The notes under the pieces were generated by a model. It did not search any database. It was not told the DNA's origin and saw only the letters and a list, made by a program, of their open reading frames with translations. From the NCBI GenBank assembly GCA_024233215.1, contig JACKPW010000004.1, positions 248,001 to 312,000 of the forward strand: a stretch of DNA of 64,000 bases, read 5' to 3'. Below are positions 18,278 through 26,695 of the stretch, piece by piece (the stretch's first letter is position 1; every line of letters starts with the position of its first letter). The DNA is from Verrucomicrobiales bacterium (GTDB lineage: Bacteria > Verrucomicrobiota > Verrucomicrobiia > Limisphaerales > J093). The position numbers and the translations under genes were made by a program.

Positions 18278-18696
18278 GCCGGGTCCCCCGTCACCGTAAC
18301 CACCACGGTGCGGTTCCGCGGTTTCACATCACACTCGAGATGGAAGACCTGCTGCCAGGTCCCCAGCACCAACCGGCCCGCGCGCACCGGTACGGTCAGC
18401 TCAGGCCCCATCCAGGTCGCCTGCAGATGCGAATGCCCGTTGCCGTCGTGCCAGGCGCGTTCGTGCCCGTAGTCGCGACCCGGCGGAATGAGCCGGTCCA
18501 GTAGATCCGGCAAGTCCTCCACCAACCCCGGCTCGTACTCAATGGTGCCGATGCACGCCGTGCTGCCGACGTTGAACACGTGCGCCATGCCGGTCGCAAT
18601 CCCCGACTCCCCCACGATTCGTGCCACCTTTTCCGTCAGGTCGTGCATCTCCCGGTGACCGGACGTCCGAAACTGGATTTCACGCTGAAAGACCAT
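18274..18696 (-). CDS. yjbQ: YjbQ / UPF0047 family protein
   Basis: 140 residues, the usual family length. I chose the ATG at 18696, where the conserved N-terminus begins (MVFQREIQFRTSGHREMHDL). Characteristic segments follow: GMAHVFNVGSTACIGTIEYE, then HERAWHDGNGHSHLQATWMG with the clustered His residues, and WQQVFHLECDVKPRNRTVVV at the end. Family members have weak thiamine-phosphate synthase activity, and some have been annotated as secondary thiamine-phosphate synthase; the physiological role is unsettled. The gene overlaps the TfoX-N gene downstream. Its upstream neighbour is MITE copy B at 18783. Confidence 0.9.
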   Translation of the reverse strand: MVFQREIQFRTSGHREMHDLTEKVARIVGESGIATGMAHVFNVGSTACIGTIEYEPGLVEDLPDLLDRLIPPGRDYGHERAWHDGNGHSHLQATWMGPELTVPVRAGRLVLGTWQQVFHLECDVKPRNRTVVVTVTGDPA

Positions 18697-18782
18697 GCCC
18701 CTTTCTGGCGTCCCTCCGGCAGGATGCCAACCCCGAATTCGCGGTCGTGTGGATTGGTGTTCCTTCGTGGTGGAACTCTCAA

Positions 18783-18948
18783 CCTGGAAACCGCAGATGA
18801 ACGGGGATGAACGCAGATAAGTCCCTCGACGCGAGCCCCCCACGTCCGCCGGATGTCTTCACCCATTGGGTGTGACGCGAAAACCGCGCAAGTCCTTGGC
18901 TATCTGCGTCTATCTGTGTCGATCTGCGGTTCAACTGCTTTTTCTAGG
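18783..18948 (+). mobile_element. 166-bp MITE-like element, copy B
   Basis: Same ends and length as copies A and C, with three substitutions relative to both. It is flanked by the 5-bp direct repeat CTCAA at 18778-18782 and 18949-18953. The right-hand CTCAA contains, on the minus strand, the TGA stop of the nuclease gene ending at 18950, so insertion duplicated the stop-codon site without changing the protein. A degenerate CACGAA-type repeat lies just upstream (18747-18773). Confidence 0.85.
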
Positions 18949-18949
18949 C

Positions 18950-19915
18950 TCAAGGCAGCCGCAGGTCCACGAACAATGGCAAATGATCCCCGCCAACCGC
19001 CGGCCCGGTCGAACGCTCCGCCACCCGCCACTCCTCGCTGACCAGGCAGTGATCGATGGGAATCCCGGCGAAGCCCAACGGCGCCGGCCAGGTCGGCTGC
19101 CACCCCCGCCCCGCCAACGTGTCCTGGAGTCCGCCCGCCTTCTTCAACCGCCGGAACACCGGCGACCAAGGCGTCGTGTTCAAATCCCCCACCAGCACCA
19201 CGGGACCGGCCGTTTCGCGACAGCGCTCCCCCACCCCAAGCAACTGCGCTTCGAGATCCCGCGCGTTTGCGCCCGTGATCGGCGGCACGGGATGGGTCGC
19301 CACCAGGGTCACCTCCCGTTCCCCGACCCGAAATCTGGCCTGAAGCGACGGCACCCCCGCCGGGCCAATGACCACGCTCTCACAGGACAGCAGCGGCAAC
19401 CGGCTGTACAACCCGATGCCGAAGTTACCCGGACTGGGATCGAGCCGGCGGTGCGGGAACTCGCCATGAATGGACTCCAACTGCCGGGCGCCCTCGGGCG
19501 TCAACTCAATCACCACCAGCACCTCGGGATGACGGACGCTGATCGCGTTGCGAATCCGGTCGTAACTGCCGTTGGACGCCAGCACGTTCATCGAGAGGAC
19601 GCGCAGGGCGGACCCCGCGGTGCCCCCCGGCACCTCAACCCGCCACCAACCGGGCAGCAGGATTGCGAGGTTCACCACCATTCCGGCGGCAAACAACGCC
19701 GCCTGCGAACGCCGCCGACCTGCCAGGCTGAGGATCGTCGCGACCAGCAGCACCGCGGCATATTGCGCCGGATAGTGGACCGCCAGTGCGGCCACCCAAT
19801 GGACCCCGGCAAGGAGGGCCACCAAGGTGGCCACCAGCGCCAGCATCCCCGCCGCCTCCACCACGCCGGTCAGCCGCAGCAGCAACGGCCGCCTTCGATT
19901 GGACTCGCCTTTCAT
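18950..19915 (-). CDS. Membrane-anchored endonuclease/exonuclease/phosphatase-family protein
   Basis: 321 residues. The ATG at 19915 gives three hydrophobic segments in residues ~12-90 (LRLTGVVEAAGMLALVATLV; WVAALAVHYPAQYAAVLLVA; AALFAAGMVVNLAILLPGWW). An EEP-fold domain follows: LRVLSMNVLASN (metal-site Asn), PEVLVVIELT (metal-binding Glu), VTLVATHPVPP, VVLVGDLNTTPWSP (the D-x-N catalytic pair), and a C-terminal GGDHLPLFVDL (the D-H pair). All catalytic residues are present. This topology is common in bacterial proteins of unknown substrate; nucleic acid or phosphoester hydrolysis outside the membrane is plausible. The stop codon lies in the target duplication of MITE copy B. Confidence 0.88.
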   Translation of the reverse strand: MKGESNRRRPLLLRLTGVVEAAGMLALVATLVALLAGVHWVAALAVHYPAQYAAVLLVATILSLAGRRRSQAALFAAGMVVNLAILLPGWWRVEVPGGTAGSALRVLSMNVLASNGSYDRIRNAISVRHPEVLVVIELTPEGARQLESIHGEFPHRRLDPSPGNFGIGLYSRLPLLSCESVVIGPAGVPSLQARFRVGEREVTLVATHPVPPITGANARDLEAQLLGVGERCRETAGPVVLVGDLNTTPWSPVFRRLKKAGGLQDTLAGRGWQPTWPAPLGFAGIPIDHCLVSEEWRVAERSTGPAVGGDHLPLFVDLRLP

Positions 19916-19938
19916 CGCTACTTCGCCGACCCCGCGGA

Positions 19939-20222
19939 TCACCGACCGCTCAGACCGGGTTCCCCGCAACCGGCCAGCGCCTCCACAACCGCACTCAAGA
20001 CCGGTCGGATGCGCGCCATCCGTGGATTCCAAACCAGATCGATGGGCCGACGCAACAACCTCATCCCGGAAGGCCGAAACTCCCGGACCTCCGCGCCAAC
20101 GAATTCCTGATGCGCAATTCCGGGCAACACTCCCGCCGCGCCCCCGGCCTTGACAACCTCCGCCACCAGGGGCAACGACGGCAGCTCGATCCGCTGAGTC
20201 GCCAAGCCCGCCCCGTGACGAA
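19939..20222 (-). pseudogene. 5'-truncated LysR-family regulator (effector-domain remnant)
   Basis: About 90 codons resembling the C-terminal half of a LysR effector-binding domain: LPSLPLVAEVVKAGGAAGVL, then PGIAHQEF and a final IDLVWNPRMARIRPVLSAVV, which fits the family's last strand and helix. There is no DNA-binding domain and no proper ATG; the frame begins right after a stop inside a CACGAATGAACACGAAT repeat at 20233-20263, so the rest appears lost at that repeat. It lies between the nuclease gene and the sugar porter. The assignment rests on pattern recognition of a short stretch and is moderate. Confidence 0.5.
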
Positions 20223-20232
20223 CCAGCCCCCC

Positions 20233-20263
20233 TTATTCGTGTCCATTCGTGTTCATTCGTGGT
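20233..20263. repeat. CACGAATG-type short repeat
   Basis: Three tandem-like ATTCGTG units (CACGAAT on the other strand) only 4 bases beyond the stop of the sugar-porter gene. Related copies: 8209-8230, 18747-18773, both ends of 36173-36314, and 63314-63332. Confidence 0.65.
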
Positions 20264-20267
20264 GCCC

Positions 20268-21650
20268 CTACCCCGCCAACTCCTGCTCAATCTCCTCCAG
20301 CGAACGCCCCTTCGTCTCCGGAATCTTCGCCCACACCAGCCACACCAACAGCCCGCAGAAGACCGCGTACACGTAGAACGGAAACGCGTGGTTGAACCGC
20401 GCCACCAGCCAGTCGTTCTTGTCCATCATCGGGAAGGTCTGCGACACCACGAAGTTCGCGCTCCAGAGGAACAGCGTCGCGATCCCCAACGCCCGGCCGC
20501 GCAGTCGGGTTGGGAACAACTCCGACAGCAGCACCCACGTGACCGGCCCCACGCTCACGGCGAAGCACGCGATGTAGCCCAGGATGAACCCGAGCACCCA
20601 CACCCCCACCGCATTCGCCTGCGCCGCCGCCCCCATTCCCACCAGGCAAATCCCCATGCCCGCCGCCCCCACCAGCATCAGCGGCTTCCGCCCCAGGCGG
20701 TCGACCGTGACAATCGCCACCACCGTGAACGCCAGGTTCGCGGCGCCCACCACGACCTGCTGCAGCAACGCCGCGTCCACGTTCGACCCCAGTTGCTTGA
20801 AGATCTCCGCCCCAAAATAGAGGAACACGTTGATGCCGGTCACCTGCTGCAACACCGCCAGCCCAATGCCCACCCAACACAACCGCTTCATCCCCGCGGT
20901 GAACAACTCCGACAACGGCGCGACGCCCCGCCGTACCGACGCCCGAATGGCGGTCACCTCGTAATCCGCGAACGCCCCGCCCCCAATCCGCTCCAGCACC
21001 GCCTTCGCCTGCGACTCCCTCCCCTGCTCGATCAACCACCGCGGACTTTCCGGCACCAGGAACAGGCAGCCCAGGAACAACAGCGCCGGCACCGCCTCCG
21101 ACCCGAACATCCATCGCCAGGAACTCGTCACCTGCCACACCGCGTCGCCCTGTCGCACGATCCCGTAGTTGATGAAGTAGATCGCCAGCATGCCCCCGAC
21201 AATGGCGAGCTGGTTCACCGACACCAACCGCCCGCGAATCCGGCCCGGGCTGATTTCGGCGATGTACATCGGCGAGGTCATCGACGCGATCCCCACCCCG
21301 ATGCCGCCCAGCATCCGGTAGATCACAAACGGCGTGAACGTTCTGGGCACTGCGGTGCCAACCGCGGAGACCAGGAACAGCACCGCCGAAAGCAGCAGGG
21401 TCTGCTTGCGGCCGAACCGGTCGCTGAACCCGCCGGCCAGGGCCACCCCGATCACGCAACCCAGCAAGGCACTCGACGCCGCCCACCCCTTCATCGCGGC
21501 CGTCAACTTGAAGTGTTCCTCGAGGAACCCGATGGCGCCGTTGATCACCGCCGTATCGTAGCCGAACAGCAGGCCGCCGAGCGCCGCCACCCCGCACACC
21601 ATCGCCACATAGCGCGCGCTGCCGGTGGCGGCATTTGTCTTCGGAGTCAT
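20268..21650 (-). CDS. Sugar porter (MFS) family transporter
   Basis: A 460-residue, 12-helix inner-membrane proton-coupled sugar importer of the XylE/AraE/GLUT group. Motifs in order: LLFGYDTAVINGAIGF in helix 1, GGFSDRFGRKQTLL (the G-x-x-x-D-R-x-G-R/K-R/K loop 2-3 signature), RMLGGIGVGIAS, PESPRWL after helix 6, QQVTGINVFLYF in helix 7 (sugar-binding QQ), DRLGRKPLML loop 8-9, and PETKGRSLEEIE at the C-terminus. All are intact, so the protein should be functional. The sugar is not determinable; the region encodes sugar oxidoreductases and isomerases elsewhere. It is divergent from cutC across 158 bases. Confidence 0.93.
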   Translation of the reverse strand: MTPKTNAATGSARYVAMVCGVAALGGLLFGYDTAVINGAIGFLEEHFKLTAAMKGWAASSALLGCVIGVALAGGFSDRFGRKQTLLLSAVLFLVSAVGTAVPRTFTPFVIYRMLGGIGVGIASMTSPMYIAEISPGRIRGRLVSVNQLAIVGGMLAIYFINYGIVRQGDAVWQVTSSWRWMFGSEAVPALLFLGCLFLVPESPRWLIEQGRESQAKAVLERIGGGAFADYEVTAIRASVRRGVAPLSELFTAGMKRLCWVGIGLAVLQQVTGINVFLYFGAEIFKQLGSNVDAALLQQVVVGAANLAFTVVAIVTVDRLGRKPLMLVGAAGMGICLVGMGAAAQANAVGVWVLGFILGYIACFAVSVGPVTWVLLSELFPTRLRGRALGIATLFLWSANFVVSQTFPMMDKNDWLVARFNHAFPFYVYAVFCGLLVWLVWAKIPETKGRSLEEIEQELAG

Positions 21651-21808
21651 GGCCGGTGAGTACGGGACAAACCGTCGCCGGAGTCAACCGCGCGCTTTGT
21701 CCGATCATTCCGGCATTGCCGGATGGGGGCGCTTGCCGGCACATTCCACCGGCGATCCGGCAATCGAAAAGCACGTGCCGCCGGACTGCCAGCGACAAAG
21801 CAACGCAC

Positions 21809-22552
21809 ATGATCCAGATCGAAATCTGCATCGACTCGGTGGCAGGCGCCCTCGCGGCCGAACGCGGCGGCGCGCATCGGGTCGAACTCTGCGACAACCT
21901 CTTCGAGGGCGGCACCACCCCCTCCGCCGGCTGCCTTCGCATCGCCCGCGAACGCTGTTCCTTGAAGATCCACAGCATGGTCCGCCCACGCGGCGGCGAT
22001 TTTCTCTATTCCGACCTCGAATTCGCCGTCATGCGCGAGGATGTCCGGGTGGCGAAGGACCTTGGCGCCGACGGGGTGGTCTTCGGCCTGCTGACGGCGG
22101 CCGGGGAAATCGACGTGCCGCGAACGCGCGAACTGATCGAGCTCGCCCGCCCGTTGAAGGTCACCTTCCACCGGGCGTTCGATGTGTGTCGCGATGCCTC
22201 CAGGGCGTTGGAAGACCTGGTCGGGCTCGGCGTGGAGCGGGTGCTCACCTCCGGCCAGGAACCCACCTGTCTCGAGGGCATGGAAACCCTCGCTGCCCTC
22301 CACCGCCAGGCCGCCGGGCGAATCATCGTCATGCCCGGCGGCGGGCTGAGCCCCCGCAACGTCCGGCGCATCGTCGAGGGCACCGGGGTGCAGGAGGTTC
22401 ATCTGGGCGCGCGAGCACGGACGGAAAGCGGGATGGAATTCCGCAACCCGCGGGTGTTCATGGGAGGAACGCTGCGACCGCCCGAGTTCGTCTGGGGCAG
22501 CACGGACGAGGCCCAGGTCCGAACCGTCGCCGAGGTCCTGCAGGAGCGCTGA
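21809..22552 (+). CDS. cutC: CutC family protein (copper homeostasis annotation)
   Basis: 247-residue TIM-barrel protein of the CutC family. The ATG at 21809 fits the conserved start MIQIEICIDSVAGALAAERG. Family blocks follow: GGAHRVELCDNLFEGGTTPS, IHSMVRPRGGDFLYS, LGADGVVFGLLTAAGEID, VTFHRAFDV, VLTSGQ and IIVMPGGGLSPRN, which form the putative active-site pocket. The copper role stems from E. coli work that is now doubted; the structure suggests an enzyme or metal-binding scaffold. The same frame is open upstream to 21635, but that stretch is antisense to the porter start. The next gene starts 56 bases downstream on the same strand. Confidence 0.92.
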   Translation: MIQIEICIDSVAGALAAERGGAHRVELCDNLFEGGTTPSAGCLRIARERCSLKIHSMVRPRGGDFLYSDLEFAVMREDVRVAKDLGADGVVFGLLTAAGEIDVPRTRELIELARPLKVTFHRAFDVCRDASRALEDLVGLGVERVLTSGQEPTCLEGMETLAALHRQAAGRIIVMPGGGLSPRNVRRIVEGTGVQEVHLGARARTESGMEFRNPRVFMGGTLRPPEFVWGSTDEAQVRTVAEVLQER

Positions 22553-22608
22553 CCTGACCCACCCGGGAAAGAGCCGTGGCCCCGCTTCATCGTCCATTCA
22601 ACAAGGGC

Positions 22609-23946
22609 ATGGCCCCGGCCCGAAGGTGCGGTGCCGTGTGCCTCCTGGTGAGCCTGGTTGTCGGACCGGATTCGGCTCTTCTGGAAGCGCAGACGCTACC
22701 CGCGTACGAACTCCCGCCGATCCACTACTCCACCGCCACCGAATCCAACCGCGCCACCCGACTCACCGCCGAACTGGCCTCCGATCCCACCCGCCTGCAC
22801 GGCAGGTCCGAACAGGACAAGCTGCGATCTCTGCTGTCCGCCTTGGACATCCCAACCGCCAGCCAGGTGCTGGTCTTTTCCAAAACCAGCCTCCAGCGCC
22901 GGCTCATTTCCCCGAACCACCCGCGCGCGCTCTACTTCTCGGACGATGCTTACCTGGGCTGGGTTCCCGGCGGTTTGATGGAATTGGCCGTCACCGACCC
23001 CGCGTTGGGGCTCGCGTTCTACCGGATCGACGCCCGTTCCGACGAGCAATCCCCGGTCGTCGAGCGCGACGCCGAATGCCTGTCCTGTCATGCGGGTCCG
23101 CTCACGCGCGAATGGCCCTCGTTACTGGTTCGGTCGGTCTTCCCCGATGAAACCGGGGAACCCATCGGTCCGGCCGGCAGCTTCCTGGTCGAGCAGGACA
23201 CGGCGATTTCCAACCGTTGGGGCGGCTGGTATGTGACCGGCGGCAGCGGTCGCGAAGGGCACCTGGGCAATCTCGTCCTGTCGCACTACGAACCGGGTCA
23301 GGAGATTGACCGGACCACGGGCGCCAGCCGGACGAACCTCGCGGGGTTCTTCGACCCCGGAGGTTACCCCGCTCCCACAAGTGACATCGTGGCGCTCATG
23401 GTCCTGGAACATCAGGCAGGCATGCACAACCGGTTCGCGGAGGGCGCGCTGCAGGTGCGCAAGTGGAGTCACTACCAGCGTGAACTGCAGCGTGAACTCG
23501 GGAAACCGGTCTCTGACGAACCCGTGGGGACCGCCCTGCGGGTCGTGCAGGGGGAGGCCGGTCGGATTCTCGAACACCTCCTCTTCACCGGGGAAGCCGC
23601 CCTGCCCGCGACGGGAATCCCCGGCAATCCGGACTTTCGCGAGGCCTTTCGCCAGAATCGCCGGGTGGATCCGCAGGCACGCAGCCTGAAGGACTTCGAT
23701 CTGCAGACGCGATTGTTCCGCTGGCGTTGCAGTTACCTGATCTACTCCGACGCCTTCACCTGGCTGCCGGACGCGCTGCGCCACGAAGTGCTCACGCGAC
23801 TGCGCGACGGGTTGACCGCCGCGGAGCCAACCCTCCCCTTCAGGCACCTCCCGTTGGACGAACGACGCGCCATCCATGAGATTCTCCTCGCCACCCACGC
23901 GGAATACGCCGCGACCGCCCCCGCCTCCCGGGCGTCAAAGCCGTGA
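22609..23946 (+). CDS. Secreted protein with a single CxxCH haem motif
   Basis: About 445 residues, no recognised family. I prefer the ATG at 22609, which gives a signal peptide (MAPARRCGAVCLLVSLVVGP); a GTG at 22576 is an alternative start 11 codons earlier. A single haem-binding motif, ECLSCHAGPL, lies near residue 157, with ALYFSDDAYLGWVPGG before it and GRFGGWYVTGG-like (NRWGGWYVTGGSGREGHLGN) after it. A further LEHQAGMHNRF segment may supply a distal ligand. Such monohaem exported proteins occur in planctomycete and verrucomicrobial genomes without assigned function; redox or peroxidase-like activity is possible but unsupported. The stop is followed at once by a remnant of the MITE left end. 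Confidence 0.75.
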   Translation: MAPARRCGAVCLLVSLVVGPDSALLEAQTLPAYELPPIHYSTATESNRATRLTAELASDPTRLHGRSEQDKLRSLLSALDIPTASQVLVFSKTSLQRRLISPNHPRALYFSDDAYLGWVPGGLMELAVTDPALGLAFYRIDARSDEQSPVVERDAECLSCHAGPLTREWPSLLVRSVFPDETGEPIGPAGSFLVEQDTAISNRWGGWYVTGGSGREGHLGNLVLSHYEPGQEIDRTTGASRTNLAGFFDPGGYPAPTSDIVALMVLEHQAGMHNRFAEGALQVRKWSHYQRELQRELGKPVSDEPVGTALRVVQGEAGRILEHLLFTGEAALPATGIPGNPDFREAFRQNRRVDPQARSLKDFDLQTRLFRWRCSYLIYSDAFTWLPDALRHEVLTRLRDGLTAAEPTLPFRHLPLDERRAIHEILLATHAEYAATAPASRASKP

Positions 23947-23947
23947 A

Positions 23948-23985
23948 CCTGGAAATCGCCGATAGCTGCGGATGACTACAGACCC
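23948..23985 (+). repeat. Degenerate left end of the MITE-like element
   Basis: CCTGGAAA followed by a decayed copy of the CCGCAGATGAACG... arm, abutting the TGA stop of the preceding gene. No right end follows. A remnant of the same family as the elements at 8032, 18783 and 37644 is likely. Confidence 0.4.
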
Positions 23986-24076
23986 ACCGCTCAGCCGGAA
24001 CCCCCGACACCCCGGAGACATCCTCCCCAGCGCTCCACACAACGGGTTCCGACGCCGTTGCGCGATCCCGGCGTTC

Positions 24077-25378
24077 ATGCAGCTTCTCTCGATCCTTGTC
24101 GGGTGCCTGCTCCCCGCGGTCGGCGCGGCCGATCCGGTCATCGTCATTTCACCCCATAACTCCTCAATCCGGCATGAGTTCGGGCAGGCCTTCGAGCGCT
24201 GGCATATGGAACGGTTCGGGGAACCCGCGACGGTCGAGTGGCGCAATGTTGGCGGCACCTCCGACGCCGTGAAGTTCGTGCTCTCGGAATTCGAATCCAA
24301 GCCCGACGGCATCGGCATCGACTGCTTCTTCGGCGGCGGCCCGGAACCCTACCTGCGCCTGGCCGAACTGGATCTTGCCGAGCCCTGCAAGCTGCCGCCG
24401 GAGGTGCTCGATGGGATTCCGCACGAGGCGAACGGAGTGGAACTCTACGACCCGCAATACCGTTGGTACGGCGCCGCCCTTTCGAGCTTCGGCATCCTGC
24501 AGAACCTGCGCGTTACGACACGGCTGGACCTGCCGACCGTCCATCGTTGGGAGGACCTGGCCTCCCCCGGCCTGTGCGACTGGGTGGCGGGGGGCGACCC
24601 GCGGCGCAGCGGCACGATGAACAACATGTATGAGGCCTACCTGCAGGCCTGCGGATGGGAACGCGGCTGGCAGCTGTTGACCGAGGTGGCGGGGAACATC
24701 TCCCAGTTCGACCGGCTCTCCTCCAGCACGGCCAAGGAGGTCACTCTCGGCGAGGCGGCCTGCGGATTCGCCATCGATTTCTATGCGTTCACCCAGATCG
24801 CGTATGCCGGCCGCACAAACCTGACCTTCGTCCTGCCGGAGGACTTCACCGCCATCAGCCTGGACGGCATCGCCATCCTCAAAGGCCCGCCACATCCGGA
24901 ACTGGCCCGGCGCTTTCTGGAGTTCGTGATGGGTGATGCCGGCCAGAAACTCTGGCTCCTGCCCCGAGGCCATCCGGAAGGTCCCCAACAGTATTCCATC
25001 GAACGCATGGCGGTGCGCCCCGACCTCTACCGCCGCTATCGGGAGGTCAGCAACATCGCCTTCTCCCCCTTTGATCTGAGGAGCGGATTCCGCTACGACC
25101 CGCAGTTGGCACAGTCCCGACGCGATGTGATGTCGGCCATGTTTGGTGCGTTGCTGGTCGACACCCACAGTGAACTTCGATTGGCGTGGAAGGCGATCAT
25201 CGAACGGGGAAGCAGTCCGGACGAATGCGCCGAACTGGGCCGGGTTCCGCTGAGCGAAGCCGAAGTCCTGGCCCTGGCGAAAGACGAGTGGAAGGACCCC
25301 GCCTTCCGCACCCGCCAACGGATTGAATGGCAGAGCTGGGCCCAGAAAAAGTACCGGCGGTTGGCGGGAAAGTACTGA
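24077..25378 (+). CDS. ABC transporter periplasmic binding protein (ferric iron / polyamine / phosphonate type)
   Basis: 433-residue type II solute-binding protein. The ATG at 24077 gives a signal peptide (MQLLSILVGCLLPAVGAAD) and a mature start PVIVISPHNSSIRHEFGQAF, typical of binding proteins of the ferric-iron (FbpA)/spermidine (PotD) cluster. RWYGAALSSFGILQN, VHRWEDLASPGLCDWVA and FVLPEDFTAISLDGIAILK are the hinge and lobe segments. The region after residue ~320 is a helical extension not usual in FbpA. The ATPase gene follows after 6 bases, so they are co-transcribed. No permease gene is adjacent on either side, which is odd for this transporter class. Ligand not determinable. Confidence 0.85.
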   Translation: MQLLSILVGCLLPAVGAADPVIVISPHNSSIRHEFGQAFERWHMERFGEPATVEWRNVGGTSDAVKFVLSEFESKPDGIGIDCFFGGGPEPYLRLAELDLAEPCKLPPEVLDGIPHEANGVELYDPQYRWYGAALSSFGILQNLRVTTRLDLPTVHRWEDLASPGLCDWVAGGDPRRSGTMNNMYEAYLQACGWERGWQLLTEVAGNISQFDRLSSSTAKEVTLGEAACGFAIDFYAFTQIAYAGRTNLTFVLPEDFTAISLDGIAILKGPPHPELARRFLEFVMGDAGQKLWLLPRGHPEGPQQYSIERMAVRPDLYRRYREVSNIAFSPFDLRSGFRYDPQLAQSRRDVMSAMFGALLVDTHSELRLAWKAIIERGSSPDECAELGRVPLSEAEVLALAKDEWKDPAFRTRQRIEWQSWAQKKYRRLAGKY

Positions 25379-25384
25379 TCCACC

Positions 25385-26443
25385 ATGCGCGTCACCATTG
25401 AAAACGTCAGCAAGCGCTTCGAGACCACACCGGTCCTGCGCGAGGTTTCCATTGCCATCGAGGAGCGGGAACTCTTCTTCCTGCTCGGGCCTTCGGGCTG
25501 CGGCAAGACCACCCTGCTGCGGCTGATCGCCGGCTTCTACGATGCCGACGCGGGCGAAGTGCGCTTTGGCGAGCGCCGCATGAACGGCGTCCCGCCGCAC
25601 CGGCGCAACACCGGGATGGTCTTCCAGAACTACGCGCTCTGGCCGCACATGAAGGTCTGGGAAAACGTGGCCTATGGACTCGACATCCGGAAGGTGCGGG
25701 GAGCCGCACGTCGGCAGCGGGTCGATGAAGCCCTGGAAATCGTCCGGATGGGGGGGTACCGCGACCGGTCGCCGAACCAGCTTTCCGGCGGCCAGCAGCA
25801 ACGGGTCGCCCTCGCCCGCGCCCTCGTCATCAAACCGGACGTCCTCCTCCTCGACGAACCCCTGTCGAACCTCGACGCCCAGCTCCGGCTCGAAATGCGC
25901 GAGGAAATCCGGCGCATCCACGAGGAAACCCGGATCACCACGATCTACGTGACCCACGACCAGGACGAGGCCCTCTCGCTGGCGGACCGCATCGCCGTGA
26001 TGCGGGAGGGTCGCATCGAACAGATCGGCGCCCCGCGCACGCTTTATCGCCACCCGGCAAACCGCTTCGTGGCGGACTTCATCGGCGAATGCAACTGGCT
26101 GGAGGGTGAGATCGCCGCCGTGGATTCCGGCCGGGCCCGGGTTCGCACCGCCGCCGGGGAACTGCTCGCGGACACCCCGGAAGTCACGGGTGTGGGGGCC
26201 CGGGTCTGGTTGGGATTCCGCCCGGAGGCCGGAACCCTCCTGGGGGCCCCAGATGAACACACCCTGCCCGCGACCGTCGAACGCGTGACCTACCTCGGCC
26301 GGGTGGAACAATACCGGCTGCGGATCGGTCCCATCGACGGCATCAAGGTCCTCCAGACAAACCCGTCGCAGCACCATGCCCCGGGAGAATCGGTGGCCCT
26401 GCAACTCCCACCCGGAGACCTGATCCTGCTGCCCCGCGGTTGA
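25385..26443 (+). CDS. ABC transporter ATP-binding protein (MalK/PotA/FbpC type)
   Basis: 352-residue nucleotide-binding subunit of a solute importer. Walker A is GPSGCGKTT (about residues 37-45), the Q loop VFQNYALWPHM, the ABC signature LSGGQQQRVALARAL, Walker B VLLLDEPLSNLDAQL and the switch His YVTHDQDEA. After residue ~235 is a TOBE domain (NRFVADFIGECNWLEGEI) with the regulatory fold of the MalK/PotA group. All catalytic residues are intact. Its partner binding protein is 6 bases upstream; the transmembrane permease must be encoded elsewhere, or another system's permease is shared. Hairpins follow at 26514 and 26596. Confidence 0.93.
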   Translation: MRVTIENVSKRFETTPVLREVSIAIEERELFFLLGPSGCGKTTLLRLIAGFYDADAGEVRFGERRMNGVPPHRRNTGMVFQNYALWPHMKVWENVAYGLDIRKVRGAARRQRVDEALEIVRMGGYRDRSPNQLSGGQQQRVALARALVIKPDVLLLDEPLSNLDAQLRLEMREEIRRIHEETRITTIYVTHDQDEALSLADRIAVMREGRIEQIGAPRTLYRHPANRFVADFIGECNWLEGEIAAVDSGRARVRTAAGELLADTPEVTGVGARVWLGFRPEAGTLLGAPDEHTLPATVERVTYLGRVEQYRLRIGPIDGIKVLQTNPSQHHAPGESVALQLPPGDLILLPRG

Positions 26444-26513
26444 AGGGGGCGCCGGGACACGCTTGACCGTCCCCATGCAGCAATAACGGGGAGCGCGGCC
26501 GGCCCGGCTGCCC

Positions 26514-26536
26514 CAGTCGGCGGCTCGCCGACTGGT
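26514..26536 (+). terminator. Perfect hairpin after the ABC operon
   Basis: A 10-bp perfect stem, CCAGTCGGCG / CGCCGACTGG, with a GCT loop, 70 bases past the ATPase stop. There is no T-tract, so it may act as a Rho-assisted end or be one of the GTCGGC palindromic repeats. A second hairpin, ACCGGC / GCCGGT, is at 26596-26612, toward the convergent GtaA gene. Confidence 0.45.
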
Positions 26537-26695
26537 CCGCGGGCAAATGCACCTGCACCGTCACCGAATGGTGACTTCAGGTCGCGACAGATGTAACCGG
26601 CGGGCCGCCGGTCACCGCACGCGGGCCGCGCGCGCTCCCCCCCGCAAACTGGACTGTCACGGTCCGGCCCCGTTTTCGAGTCTGCCGGGTGACAT

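Noticed and set aside
20287..21978. A 563-codon open frame on the minus strand
   Set aside because: A shifted frame of the sugar porter gene; it is a Gly/Arg-rich shadow.
24164..26476. A 770-codon open frame on the minus strand
   Set aside because: Antisense to the ABC binding-protein and ATPase genes, which are unmistakable.
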